Shown here one piece after another: positions 33,770-58,354 of a DNA stretch of 64,000 bases. The stretch covers positions 51,737,439 to 51,801,438 of the forward strand of contig NC_088800.1 of the NCBI RefSeq assembly GCF_011386835.1, given 5' to 3'. Position 1 is the first letter of the stretch. Each line of letters begins with the position of its first letter. The translations under genes and the position numbers were made by a program. This DNA is from Chrysemys picta bellii (taxonomy: Eukaryota; Chordata; Testudines; Emydidae). Below the pieces are notes generated by a model. That model saw only the letters and a program-made list of their open reading frames with translations. It was not told the origin of the DNA and ran no database searches.

Positions 33770-34400
33770 ACCTAACCTGGACTGCTGGCATGGAGCTGCT
33801 ACCCCACTGGGGATTGGAGTTACCTGAAAGATACTCTGGAATTCCCTATCTGGTGGTTTTCTTTGCAGGGCCTGATGCTGAGGCCTTATCGGGGTGCAGC
33901 ACTTCTCAGGGTCAGGGTTACCCTTCTTCCCAACCTGCCCAGACATCCTCCCCTTGGCAAGGAGAGCAGGCTGTGACTCCCCGCTGAGCCCGTCAGTGCT
34001 GTGTCTTGAACTGGCCAGAAAGAGTGAGTCGGCAGGGGCAATGTGAGGTGCCACCTTCTCAGAGTGAGGCTTCAGCAGAACGGTCCCTGCCACTCTGGAG
34101 CAGCCTGGATCTTTAAATAGCTGGTGCTGCTTTTAGAGCAGGAACAATTCTTAAACAGTGCAACTGTTTGTGCTAGGAATCAAACCACAGCCCAGCTCTC
34201 CCTAGGAACAACAAACCCTGGTTCAACAATATTCTCATCAAAGCTGTTGTCAGGATCAGGGGCCCTGCAAGCCATTATATTTCACTCCAAGGTCAGGACA
34301 GATAAACATCCTACACATGGGAGACATGCAGCATGCTGCAGAGGCAGAGGTTTGAGAAGTCAGTGTGGCCGCATAGTGGGTGTGTTAGAAGAGAGAATCC

Positions 34401-34510
34401 CAGGGCCGGCTCCAGGCACCAGCATAGCAAGCAGGTGCCTGGGGCGGCCAATGAAGAGGGAGGCGGCACGTCCGACCATTCGGCGGCAATTCGGCGGCGG
34501 GGCCATCACT
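34401..34510 (+). mobile_element. Truncated CAGGGCCGG-type MITE
   Basis: The left end CAGGGCCGGCTCCAGGCACC and the following GCGGCAATTCGGCGGCGG interior are present. The right end is missing. Confidence 0.6.
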
Positions 34511-34595
34511 CCCTCTCGGAGTGAACCTTTTCCACTTGGCCACGCACCTAGGCCCTCCAGGGGGGAATCCGTACTGAATGTCAGACGCTATAGAG

Positions 34596-34817
34596 CAGCG
34601 GTTCTCAAACTTTTGTACTTGTAACCCCTTTCACATAGCAAGCCTCTAAGTGCAACCCCCCTTATAAATTAAAAACACTTTTTTATATATTTAACACCAT
34701 TATAAATGCTGGAGGCAAAGCAGGGTTTGGGGGTGGAGGCTGACAGCTCACAACCCCTCCCATGTAATAACCTCATGACCCCCTCAGGGGTCCTGACCCA
34801 CAGTTTGAGAATCCCTG
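34596..34817. mobile_element. hAT-type MITE (222 bp)
   Basis: Ends CAGCGGTTCTCAAACTTTTG and CAGTTTGAGAATCCCTG are inverted. CTATAGAG is duplicated exactly at 34588-34595 and 34818-34825. Confidence 0.93.
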
Positions 34818-35033
34818 CTATAGAGGTCTGCTCCCTGACAGCCTTTCCATTGACTCCAATGGGTTTTACATTGGGCTCTTCTTGCTTAGGGAGCTAGAAC
34901 CTACTGCAGGGCCATCATGCAAGCTAAACTCCGGCCAGCACTCCTTTCACACACTGCTCCCAGGACATGTCCTGCAGTGATGCCAGACGCCTTCTGAGCA
35001 GCTGCCCATTATAGGGATCACTTTACTATTCCA

Positions 35034-35160
35034 GTATCAAAGGGGTAGCTGTGTTAGTCTGGATCTGTAAAAGCAGCAAAGAGTCCTGTGGCACCTTATA
35101 GACTAACAGCCATATAGGAACATGAGCTTTCGTGGGTGAATACCCACTTCTTCGGATGCC
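35034..35160 (+). repeat. Second copy of the retroposon family seen at 37.0 kb
   Basis: It starts TATCAAAGGGGTAGCTGTGT and ends CCCACTTCTTCGGATGCCA. It is colinear with the left arm of the fold-back copy but diverged and not folded back. Confidence 0.7.
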
Positions 35161-35235
35161 AGTTTATTATACTGGGCTGTTAAAAAGCATATGTCATGTT
35201 TTCCAGCCATCTCTGTAGATACAGAGACACCCTCC

Positions 35236-35629
35236 TAGGGTGACCAGACGTCCTGATAAAATCGGGACTGTTTCGATATCAAGCAGTTTGTCCCGCGTCC
35301 TGACCGGACGTTGTTTTTTTTTTTTTTTTTTTTTTTTTTCTTGTTGCTTAGGCAGCGATGACAGGCAGGGGCACTTCCGGGTCTCGGCGGCACTTTGGCG
35401 GCGGGTCCTTCAGTCGCCGACGGTCTTCGACGGCATTTCAGCGGCAGGTACTTCCTTCTTTGGTGGCAAGGTTTATTACCCGCCACCGAAATGCCGCCGA
35501 AGACCGTCAGTGACTGAAGGACCCTCCACCGAAATGCCACCAAAGACTCGGACGGGTGAGTGTAACAATTGAAAAGGTGCTCCCCCTGCAGCGGTCCCGA
35601 TGTTTTAGAATTCTCATCTGGTCACCCTA
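35236..35629. mobile_element. TAGGGTGACCAG-type element (394 bp)
   Basis: Ends TAGGGTGACCAGACGTCC and TCATCTGGTCACCCTA are inverted. CACCCTCC is duplicated exactly at 35228-35235 and 35630-35637. The inside has a 26-bp T run (35314-35339) and inverted GC-rich segments (CCGCCGAAGACCGTCAGTG and relatives). Confidence 0.93.
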
Positions 35630-35639
35630 CACCCTCCCC

Positions 35640-36885
35640 AAAGCTATAGCCCTGCCAGTGCCACTCTTGCAGGATCAACCCCTCACTCATGCCAGCAGAG
35701 AGCATTTTGGGTAAAAAAGAACACCTCTTCCAGAATGCACTCTGCTCTGCCCAAGTGCCTGCCACAGCACTACAAATGCAAAGGAAAAGCTGAACTAAGG
35801 AAAGGTTTGCATCCTCTCTCATCCCCTCTGTATAATCCACTCATTTGTCTGCACATTATCGATAGCATGGTATTGTTGTTCCTTTAGGCCACAATGTTAG
35901 CCAGTATTGAGGGCCTTGCAGGCTTGTTTCCATTACAATTAGCGTGAGAAATTGATGACACAAGGCAGGTATAATCTTGATGGAATCTTGTTTATTTACA
36001 AAGAATGTCCACAACACCCTGTTTCCCTGAACACATTAGAAACAAAAAGCAGCAGGCAGTTTCTTTGTCCAGAAATCTCCGGGTCTGCCCCTCCAGCGAG
36101 CCCTGTGCCCAAAAAGCCCTCTGCTTCTTCTCAGGGTCACACTCACAACTGCTTCTCCTGGCTTTCAGCATCCAATGCACACAGCCTGCAACCCCAGTTA
36201 ATCTACCTGGGTTAGCTCTGGCCTGCCATGAAGCTTAGTGCCATGGGTGGCTGCCACCAAAGTCTGCAGCTATCTTTGCTATCTAACGGGGCTTGATTGT
36301 TCCTTCTGCCGAACTTGAAAGAGGGGGTGGCACCCACTGCTTTTAACAGGGTCTGTGATTGTCTCTGGACCCACCACTCACCCATTGGCAGGCAGCCTTA
36401 GCACCTTTCGGCATAACAGTATCAAAGTGAGCTGGCCAGATGCCTCAAAAGCCTAAAACTTCAAATGATCACGGAAGGACTTGGTGCCATTGACGAGCAC
36501 AGGGCATGTGAAAAAGAGGGTTGATGGGAAAGGAGCAAAAGGGGATGATGGTCCCTCACCCACCAATGTCAAATGTTCTCATCCTATGTTCTCAGTAAAA
36601 AGAAATAAGTATTGGCTTCCATTTTCTCATGCACATCAGAATGTCAATTACACAGAGGTACTCAAGATGGCCCATCACATCACTCAGTTAGCTTAACATG
36701 CCAGTGTTCCTCGTTTAAAGAACAGCATATATAGCAGTTAGACCAGAACGAAGGAGAAGAGGATAGTTTGTTTCTGAGCCCAGGTGTTACTATCTAAAGT
36801 AAGCATTGAGTGCAGATAGCCACCTCGCTGAAGCAAATATTGTGAAATGATTACTTTAATATAATTAATTTGTAATAAATATGCA
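35640..36885. other. Intergenic stretch without recognised features
   Basis: Nothing beyond short random open frames was seen. Confidence 0.4.
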
Positions 36886-36892
36886 GAAAAGA

Positions 36893-37630
36893 AAGAAATA
36901 TTCAGGGTTCAAAAAAGAGCTACTGGAATGAATCAAGGTCTGAAAAACCTCAACTAAAGACTAAATCCATTTCGTTTCTTGAAGAGATGGTTAAGAAGTG
37001 GCTTGATCATGGCTGACGAGTACCTATGTGGGGTAAAGTATCAGGGGGTAGCCGTGTTAGTCTGTATCTACAAAAACAACAAGGAGTCTGGTGGCACCTT
37101 AAAGACTAACAGATTTATTTGGGCATAAGCTTTCGTGAGTAAAAACCTCACTTCTTCGGATGCATAGAGTGAAAGTCTTTCACTCTATGCATCCGAAGAA
37201 GTGAGGTTTTTACTCACGAAAGCTTATGCCCAAATAAATCTGTTAGTCTTTAAGGTGCCACCAGACTCCTTGTTGTTTATGTGGGGTAGAGATTTCTCAT
37301 AGTGGAGGGGGAAAAAAGCATAACAAGGCCCAGTGGTTGGAACCTGAAGCTGGACAAATTCAGGCTAGAAGTAATGCAGGTTGTTAACAGTACGGATAAT
37401 TAACCACTGGAACAACTTAGCTGGGGGTGGTGGATTCAGTTGTTAAATCAATCTCACTTGCAGTCTTTAAATCAAGACTGGATGGCTTTATAAAAGATAT
37501 GTTCGATCTGAAACAGCAGTTATGGGCTTCAGCCAGAAACTACCTTAGTGGGCAAGATTCGCTGATTGTGCTATGCAAGAAGTCAGCCTATATTATCACA
37601 ATGTTCACCGCTGGCCTTTGAATCTATGAA
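36893..37630 (+). mobile_element. CR1-type LINE 3' fragment, split by a fold-back retroposon
   Basis: The left part (36893-37024) reads like the CR1 segment GGTTCAAAAAAGAGCTACTG and what follows. The right part (37289-37630) continues with the GAAGCTGGACAAATTCAGGC segment and the 3' UTR of the same family. The sequence is continuous once the insert at 37036-37277 and one target copy are set aside. Confidence 0.75.
37036..37277. mobile_element. Fold-back retroposon with a 102-bp perfect inverted repeat
   Basis: The element begins near TATCAGGGGGTAGCCGTGTT, a sequence abundant in reptile genomes. Bases 37074-37175 and 37177-37278 are exact reverse complements around a single T. It lies between near-identical flanks TATGTGGGGTAAAG (37025) and TATGTGGGGTAGAG (37278), a variable-length target duplication of the kind left by LINE machinery. 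Only the left side carries the extra 5' segment (37039-37073). I do not recall the family name. Confidence 0.75.
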
Positions 37631-37639
37631 ATATTAATG

Positions 37640-38510
37640 AAATATTAATTTAATCATACTGCATATTGAGGCGTTGAGCTGTTTATACTTAGCCATTTAA
37701 CTGCATTTAGCTCACAGTGCATTTCCCAATGTATCAAACCCGTCAGTTACAGACAACAAACAGTTCCACCTTAAATTGTTCATTCTAAGTGACATTGCAT
37801 TTTTTCCCCTGAACATTAAAAGTTCTGTGAAACTTTTGGTAAATGCTCTGTTGTAGCCATCTAGAATTCCTTCTCCCCCACACTGGGGAGAGCTGCATAT
37901 TCAGCACTGGGTAGTACTGCCTTCCACCCCAGAGATGGCTGCATTTTAAGGGCAGGCTTTCTATATAACATAGTCTTTGGGATCCTGCAGGATGAATGGT
38001 GCTGTAGAAATGTAGGATATTATATTATCAGTCATGTTATTCTTCTATTAATCATTAATTATTATTGTTCCCCATTCATTATTTCTCCATTAGGAAGACT
38101 AAAAGGCACAGAGTCGCTGCTGGTTGTATTTGCAATTAAGCACATGAAATATTTGTTTAAAATGGGCCTTTTCTCCTATGCAAGGTATTTGAAGTGGGGG
38201 GAGGCAGTGACTCTGGAGCTAGTGTGATGGCTTAAAGACCACCTCGGGATTCAAATCCAAAGAGCTGCAAAATGTGGCTAGTAGCAGAAGAACTGCACAA
38301 GGCCAGGGGAGCAGCGGTTGCAAGCGGGTAAATACCTGTGCAAGCCCCTCGGGTGTAGCTGCGAGCCCTCTCACGTCTGTACTCTCCTACAGCAAGGGCC
38401 GTGGCCACCCGCTGCTAATCCTCGCTAGCCCGGCAGAACAGTGTTGTGGTCAGCCCATAGACGGCGCTGCACCGCGTAGTATGATGAGCTCTGCCAGAAA
38501 ACAGCGCCAC
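37640..38510. other. Upstream of tRNA-Gly(CCC)
   Basis: The sequence is AT-rich to 38200, then GC-rich toward the tRNA gene. No further gene was seen; a repeat tail-like piece (GGTGCTGTAGAAATGTAGGA) is near 38000. Confidence 0.4.
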
Positions 38511-38515
38511 AAGTC

Positions 38516-38586
38516 GCGCCGCTGGTGTAGTGGTATCATGCAAGATTCCCATTCTTGCGACCCGGGTTCGATTCCCGGGCGGCGCA
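38516..38586 (+). tRNA. tRNA-Gly, anticodon CCC
   Basis: A 71-nt sequence folds as a standard cloverleaf. The acceptor stem GCGCCGC pairs with GCGGCGC and is followed by discriminator A (38586). The anticodon stem CAAGA/TCTTG encloses loop TTCCCAT, with anticodon CCC at 38548-38550. The pol III A box (TGGTGTAGTGG) and B box (GGTTCGATTCC) are intact. There is no intron and CCA is not encoded. From memory it looks the same as the human tRNA-Gly(CCC), one copy of which lies beside METTL26. It is therefore likely a functional conserved tRNA gene and not a SINE head. Confidence 0.97.
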
Positions 38587-38589
38587 GAA

Positions 38590-38599
38590 ATTTTTTTTT
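38590..38599 (+). terminator. Pol III terminator of tRNA-Gly(CCC)
   Basis: A run of T begins a few bases after the tRNA 3' end, as expected for RNA polymerase III termination. Confidence 0.85.
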
Positions 38600-39010
38600 C
38601 CTTCTCGGAAGTCCCCCCCGCTCCTTTTCAATGTCTCCGGAGTGCCCGGAATCCGGCTCATCGGCTGCACCCTCAGGGCCTCTCTTTAACCTGTCCCCCC
38701 TGCTGCCCCCCCCGTTTTACTCCTGTTGCCAGCCACCAGCAACACGAGGGTGCGGGAGGCTGCAGGGGACATTGCCCCCTCCCTGGGGCTCCTTGTGGGG
38801 CATGAATGATCCCCTTTTTCCTTTGTGGGGTTGTCTTTTCAAGCAAGGGCTGAAGGGTTGGGGAGCTCCCCTTGCAGACCCGGAGAGGGGCAGGATTATG
38901 TCCCTCCCCTAGAGGCCATTTGCACTAAAACTCTCCCCCCCCCCCAACCATTTTATAACACCCCCCACCCCCATCATCTCCTCATGAGAAATTGGCTGCG
39001 GTCACTTTAA

Positions 39011-52659
<13,649 letters not shown>

Positions 52660-53812
52660 CCTGCAGAGCCCACCCCAGGGGCCAGCTGCCTGCTGAACTG
52701 CACCCCACGGCTTTTCAGTGTCCATAGCGCTCTGTGGGTCTTTTTGTGGAGACGCCCTGCCGGAGACGCACCGCTGGGATTGATACTGACTGACTTTATG
52801 TGGATGCTGCTGCTAATGTGTGGTGGAGGGGCTGTATTCTATGTAGCTCACGCTCCCTCCCCCCAAAGCCTCCAGGGATGAGGCCACAAAACCAGGGTCT
52901 CTATCGCAAGCTCATCTGCGCTGCTTGCTTCTACCTATCTGAGCTGATCAGGTCTTGACAGAACTACAGCAGCCTATTGTCATGCCCCAAGGGGTGAGGG
53001 GACTGGATGAGGAATAAGCCACCTAAGTGGATACACAGCTTGGGTCACCTCTCCCACTGGGATGTAGCCTCTGCAGTCGATCCAGTCTAACCATCTCTCT
53101 TGGTGACTGTTCCACAGCCCCCATGGGCCTCGGCCTCGTTTTAGTTACACTCTGCAGTTCTTTATTTTTCTTTGCTCAAGCTGTATGTTCCCTGAGTTCG
53201 AAAATCGGCGGTGCCCTTTGGCTACCTACTAAGTGGCTTAGTTTCAGGAGCTGAGCACCCACGGCTCCTATTGACTTGAGCAGGTGCAAGAGCCTCTGAC
53301 CCCACACCAACTTATTTAGGGGCCTCACCTTCAGGTACGCCGGTCCTGATAGACTGGCCCTAGGAGCTGTCGTGCCTAGTTGTGTGTGGAAGGGGAGCAT
53401 GAAACAACCTGCAGGCTGGCTCGTTGGCCAGTGTGAATGCCTTCCACCCTCCCCCCACGAGCCCCCGCTTTGTGAGCAATCCCAGGCTAGGCTGCCAAGG
53501 ACATAATGTGAACAGAGACTAAAATATAGGGGTGGGATTTTTCCAAAGTGCCTATGTGATATAGGGGTATAGGTCCCATCACTGCTTGAAGGGAATTTGG
53601 CTCCTAAATCACATGGGCACTGTGGAGAATCTCACCCTAGCTACTGTACTTTAAAAAAAAAAGTCCTGCATGGTTGCTATAGGTTGTGTGGGGCAGGGGC
53701 TCCCTCTAGCGTTTGAGTGTGGCACTGCATTGATTTGGGTTTCAAGCGGGGCGGGGGACAAGACCAGTTCCTCCAAGGAGGCTGCTGCACTCGATCATGT
53801 GGCCTTTGGCAC

Positions 53813-53818
53813 AATAAA
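53813..53818 (+). promoter_or_regulatory. METTL26 poly(A) signal AATAAA
   Basis: This canonical hexamer lies 1.15 kb after the METTL26 stop and is followed by T- and GT-rich sequence, as expected of a cleavage region. It is the first good signal I saw after the stop codon. The 3' UTR would be 52660 to about 53838. Confidence 0.7.
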
Positions 53819-53839
53819 GAAGTTGCTTTTGCTGATGTC

Positions 53840-56290
53840 TGCATGAGGTTGGCTAGAGTGTGTGTTTCTGCAGCCCAGGTCTAACACAGGGCTTTGTTTT
53901 CCAAGGGGGGGGGGGTTAGCTGCAGCCACCCCCCAGGGCTGGCAAAGCATTTCACTCACGCAGCCTGACCCCCAGCCAACCCGAGGCTTACTCAAGGTCC
54001 CTGGGGTGGGAGAGAGGGGGCACTGTGGCTGCTCAGAGGTCATGCAGAGAGTCTTCACCATTGGCTGGTGCTGCCAGGAGGCAAGAGGGGGATGTGGATT
54101 TTCTGGGCATGCAGTGATGTTGGGGAGTAGAGGGAGATGGCTGCAGGCAGGGCTTCACCCCAGCTCCTGGCATCACCCCTTGCCCCCTAGGGTAGGTTTC
54201 CTGCTCTTTTGTGCAGCAGGTAGATTGTGAGCACTGAGGGGAGCTCCAGCCACCCTCCTGGGAGGAGGCCATGAGCAGCTGCTCAGAGGTGCTGTCTCCA
54301 GGGGACCCCAGCATGGAAGGGGGAATAATGCTGCTGAGGAAGAGCAGCTAATGCAGAAGGTTCTGTCTATAGGCCATGGGCGTGAACATGCCTGGGTTGG
54401 TGCAGGGCAGCTTGCATGAGGTGGTGCAGAGGCAATAGGGACCCTCACAGCAGCTTCTTGCGGGGGCGTTGTTGGGTGAGTCTGAAAGCTGCCTTATAAC
54501 CCAGCTTGGGAGCATAGGCCACGATGTGCTGGGGCTGCTATGGGGCTCAGGAGCCTGCTGCCACGAGGCTGGGTCCAGCCTGGCCCAGGGCAGTAATTGA
54601 AATGAGGCTCCCTCATGCTCTGAGCGTTCCTGGCTAGTGTGGCTCCATCCCAGGGCCAGTAGCCCCATGCCCCGAATAGTCTCAGCAGCAGGAACTGAAG
54701 GAGGCTCTCTCCCCCCACCCCCCCAACTGCCAAAGGGGTCAGTCGTGCTGTTGAAGGGGAAATTTGCCCTCTGCTGTACCTATAGTTAGAGAGAACCTGC
54801 CACATGTGGGGGTTAATGGAGGCAGTGAGGCCTAGTACATAGAGCACTGGTCTGGGACTCAGGGACAATTGGGCAACTCACGTCACTGCCCCATGCCTCA
54901 GTTTCCTCACCTGTAAAGGGGGAATCATGATACAGACCTTGGAAAAGTGCTGAGAGATCGACGCCTGGAATGATCTACAGAGGCGCAAGGTTGTGTTATT
55001 GGACCTGGCCCACCTTGCAGCAGAAGCCTCCTGTGCCCAGCATATGGCTCTGCACCAAAGGGCCTTTGCCACCATCTCGTTCTGCCAGTTCTCCACGGCC
55101 AGGCCGGCTGATGTTCACCCCATGGTGTCACTGTCTCTATACCAAAGGGGGTAGGCCTGGAGCTCTGCCCAAAGCAATGCTTCCACCTGGGCCTGATCTC
55201 TGTAAGGACACCACCCCTTGGAGAGGCAGGAAAAGGGGGTGATCTGCCTCTCTCCCAGCAGTAAGGCCAGGTCCCAGTGAATTACACTATGGAGCAGTGC
55301 CATGGGTCTGGAGTAGCTGCCTCGTGGAACTCACGCCATAGCATCCAGGGACTGGTCTGGTCTGGCCCATGCTGTAAAAATCTCAGCACCCTTGGTGGGG
55401 AGGGGGCTGGCTCCTTTCTATTCCCCCCACCTTTCCCCAGGCTCCTGGAGAGCTCCACAGGTGGCAGGCTGTGGGCACAACCAACACTCACCGTTTGGTG
55501 GGAGTGGTGTTGATTTTTAATCCCTTTCTCTCTGGTGCTCAAGGGAGCCCTGAGCCTTTCTCCCAGGGCCTGGTTTCTGGTAGAGTGGGCCCGGGGGGGG
55601 ACGACACTTTCCAGCCTTCCCTCACTGCAGCAAGCAAGCGCTCCCTGTCCAAGCCAGGACTCAGTGTCCTCACACGGCCGGGCACCATGCACACAAGGGA
55701 TGTTGGGCCTGCACAACCCCAGACCTAGGTAGATAGGCTTGAGTGCCCCCTACTGGCACCTTTGCAATGGGTGAGCTAGATGCAGCTGTCTGGCCTGTAG
55801 TGAGCACTCCCAGCTCAGGGGGCCGGCAGATTCCAGCTTCAGGCACCGGACTAGACCAGGTGAGCTCCAGGTTACTTTGGCCCCTCAGGCAGGGTTGCAA
55901 GGGGAGGGGCAGGCAGCAGGAGCGCCTCAGCAAAGGGCTTTCTGCACTTGCAGCCCTGGGGCTTTCTTTAGCACTAGGGGGCTCCCCTGCCAGCCCCCTC
56001 AGGGCAGGGAGGAGGCCCCCTGCCTAGGAACAAGCCAGAGCCTGCATGGCCTCCCTCTGGTCGCTCTGTAGCATGCCGCTGCCCAGCAGGAGGGCAGAGA
56101 GCAGGGCAAGACCCATCCCTGCCCCCTGGCAGTTCACGCAGGGCTAAGTTTAGCACCCACCCTGGCCTTGAGCCTTCCCCCACAGAAGCCAAGGGGGGAT
56201 TGGATGATTTAGCCTAGTCCAACTGCAGCACGCGTCCTGGACTCTGATGACTGTGCCTCGTGATTGTTCTGAGCATGGGAGAGTCAGCAA
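53840..56290. other. Convergent intergenic region between METTL26 and WFIKKN1
   Basis: This is 2.5 kb between the two poly(A) signals. It is GC-rich and holds one MIR and no recognised gene. Its many open frames overlap on all strands and lack family features. Confidence 0.55.
54815..54960 (+). repeat. MIR-type SINE
   Basis: GGAGGCAGTGAGGCCTAGTA, ATAGAGCACTGGTCTGGGAC and GCCTCAGTTTCCTCACCTGT identify it. Confidence 0.75.
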
Positions 56291-56313
56291 CCACCTCCCC
56301 TCCGGGTCACACT

Positions 56314-56319
56314 TTTATT
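56314..56319 (-). promoter_or_regulatory. WFIKKN1 poly(A) signal AATAAA
   Basis: On the minus strand AATAAAA lies 542 bp after the WFIKKN1 stop. It is the first canonical hexamer I saw in that direction. The 3' UTR would include a small hAT-type element (56637-56824). Confidence 0.65.
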
Positions 56320-56636
56320 GGTAGAGTCTGGCCTCAAAAGGGTACATGGGGCAAGATGTGTGGACAGATAAATTACAGATAGACAGACATAGGTAGGTCT
56401 GGATAGAATCAGGCTCGTCACCACCACTATCTAGGAATTAAACCAACCCTTTACATGCAGAAATACCAGGCAGCGGAGGTGGCCATGGAGTTCTGTGGGA
56501 GCATCTTGACTCTGACCCCAAGGGGGGAGGGTTTGGGGAGCAGGCAGCTCCCCCAGGGATTGCCCCCTGGGAGGCTCATAGCTGTGACTGGCTCAAGAGA
56601 GGATGGCAGGGACTGTCTATTTAGCCCTGTGGCTCT

Positions 56637-56824
56637 CACACTTTTGTACTGGTGACCCCTTTCACAGAGCAAACCTCTGAGTGCACCCTCCCCCTTATAA
56701 ATTAAAAACACTTTTTTATATATTTAACACCATTATAAATGCTGAATGCAAAGCAGGGTTCGGGGTGCAGGCTGACAGCTTGTGACCCCCTGAGGGGTCC
56801 CAACTCCCCCTTTGAGAATCCCTG
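56637..56824. mobile_element. hAT-type MITE (188 bp) in the WFIKKN1 3' UTR
   Basis: Ends CTGTGGCTCTCACACTTTTG and CCCTTTGAGAATCCCTG match the 34.6-kb element. ATTTAGCC is duplicated exactly at 56629-56636 and 56825-56832. It lies 36 bp past the WFIKKN1 stop codon. Confidence 0.9.
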
Positions 56825-56860
56825 ATTTAGCCTGACTCTCCCCTTCCTTGGGCTGCACCT

Positions 56861-58354
56861 CTAGTCCTGGAACCTGTTGAGGAGCTCGCAGGTTTTCTTC
56901 TCAATCAGCTCATAGATCTTCTTCACGCGCTTGTCGTTGGCAGCTCGGACGTAGCTGTTGGGGTCCAGCACGGCCATGCCGTCATGCACCTCCCCCATGA
57001 TAATGAGGGGCCCATCCTCTGTGGTCATGTTGGGGCAGGGGCAACTCCAGTCCATGTCGCTCAAGGTGACCTCCAGGTACTTGATGTTGAAGAACTTGAG
57101 GCCCATCTTCTCGTCCTTGAGTATGTCCTCAAGGGCGAAGCGGGCGATGCCAGAGTCCTGGTCCTCGATGATCTCCATGAGCCGGCCCACGATGGCAAAA
57201 TCACTGCGGCACAGGCTCAGCACCATCTTGCTCTTGAGCCGGCAGGCCTTGCACTGCAGGGTCTTAGGGAAGGGGCAGGCGTCCTCACAGGTCTCCTTGC
57301 TCTCAAAGTTGTTGTCATTGCCCTCGCAGCCGCCGTAGACGAAGGAGTGGCACTGCTTCATCAGGTGGTTGTAGGCCCAGCGGGCCTCCCAGTTCTTGCA
57401 GGGCCCCTGCACCATGGGCAGGGTGCACATGTTGACGGCGCTGCTGACACAGGCCAAGCGGCACGCCTCGTAGGTCTCAAAGTGATTCTGGTTGGCACCA
57501 CAGCCGCCGTAGCGGAAAGTAGCGCATGACCCCTTCTTGGGGTCAAAATGCCAGCGCACCTGCTGAGCCTCGCATTCCCTCTTGTCGGGCTCCTTCAGAC
57601 ACTCGGTGGCTGAGACCTGCTGGGTGCTGGGTGCCCTGGGCTCCACGCCGGAGGGCTCTCTCTTGATGATGGAGAGGGGGAAGTCGGCCCGGAGGAGGCC
57701 AGCGGAGTTCCTGGCTGTGCAGGTGTAGATGCCGGTGTCTTCGAGCTGGGCATTGTAGATGACCAGCTGGCCGATATTTGTGACCACCACATTGCCATAC
57801 ATCTGGTCAGGCCGCATGATGAAGTTCTCTTGGTGGTCGCTCTGCTTCTCCCAGGTGATGTCTGGCCGGGGCCGCCCGCTCACGTCGCAATGGAAGCTGA
57901 CGGTGCCACCCACATAGACCGACTGGTGGAAGGGATTGTTGTAGAGGGCTGGGGGGATGGGCACCTCAGCAGCGGCTCCAGGCGTGGGGTGAGCTGTGGT
58001 CTCCAGCGGCACTGGGCTGGTGTTCGGCCAGGTGAAGATGTACTTGCACGGCACCACGCTGAGGCTGATGCCCCGGATACAGGCCTCTGCATCCATGTAG
58101 CACTTGTTGTAGTACGTGAGCCCATCTGAGGCGCATGTGAAGTTGGGCTCCTTCTCACACCTGTCCTTGCACTTGCAGATGGGCTGCCCGTCCCAGATGT
58201 CGCAGTCTGAGCCCTGCTGGGTGCACACAAAGCTCTCACACGAGGCCTCCTGCGCCAGCTCCAGGGACGAGACACTGTCGTCGGCATAGCGGGCAGCCAC
58301 GCAGCTCCGCAGGCCACAGACATTGGTGCAGCACTTCTCAAAGCCTTCACAGTC
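56861..58354 (-). CDS. WFIKKN1: WFIKKN1 coding exon 2 (rest of the protein)
   Basis: The exon has 497 codons plus a TAG stop, starting DCEGFEKCCTNVC directly after the acceptor. A single large second exon is the usual structure of both WFIKKN genes. Confidence 0.96.
   Translation of the reverse strand, partial: DCEGFEKCCTNVCGLRSCVAARYADDSVSSLELAQEASCESFVCTQQGSDCDIWDGQPICKCKDRCEKEPNFTCASDGLTYYNKCYMDAEACIRGISLSVVPCKYIFTWPNTSPVPLETTAHPTPGAAAEVPIPPALYNNPFHQSVYVGGTVSFHCDVSGRPRPDITWEKQSDHQENFIMRPDQMYGNVVVTNIGQLVIYNAQLEDTGIYTCTARNSAGLLRADFPLSIIKREPSGVEPRAPSTQQVSATECLKEPDKRECEAQQVRWHFDPKKGSCATFRYGGCGANQNHFETYEACRLACVSSAVNMCTLPMVQGPCKNWEARWAYNHLMKQCHSFVYGGCEGNDNNFESKETCEDACPFPKTLQCKACRLKSKMVLSLCRSDFAIVGRLMEIIEDQDSGIARFALEDILKDEKMGLKFFNIKYLEVTLSDMDWSCPCPNMTTEDGPLIIMGEVHDGMAVLDPNSYVRAANDKRVKKIYELIEKKTCELLNRFQD

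Noticed and set aside
37036..37277. CRISPR-like or hairpin RNA gene at the perfect inverted repeat
   Set aside because: The genome is vertebrate, and the sequence matches a dispersed retroposon with a target duplication. There are no regular spacers.
53840..56290. An extra gene between METTL26 and WFIKKN1
   Set aside because: No recognised protein, no convincing exon chain, and the known synteny has these genes adjacent.
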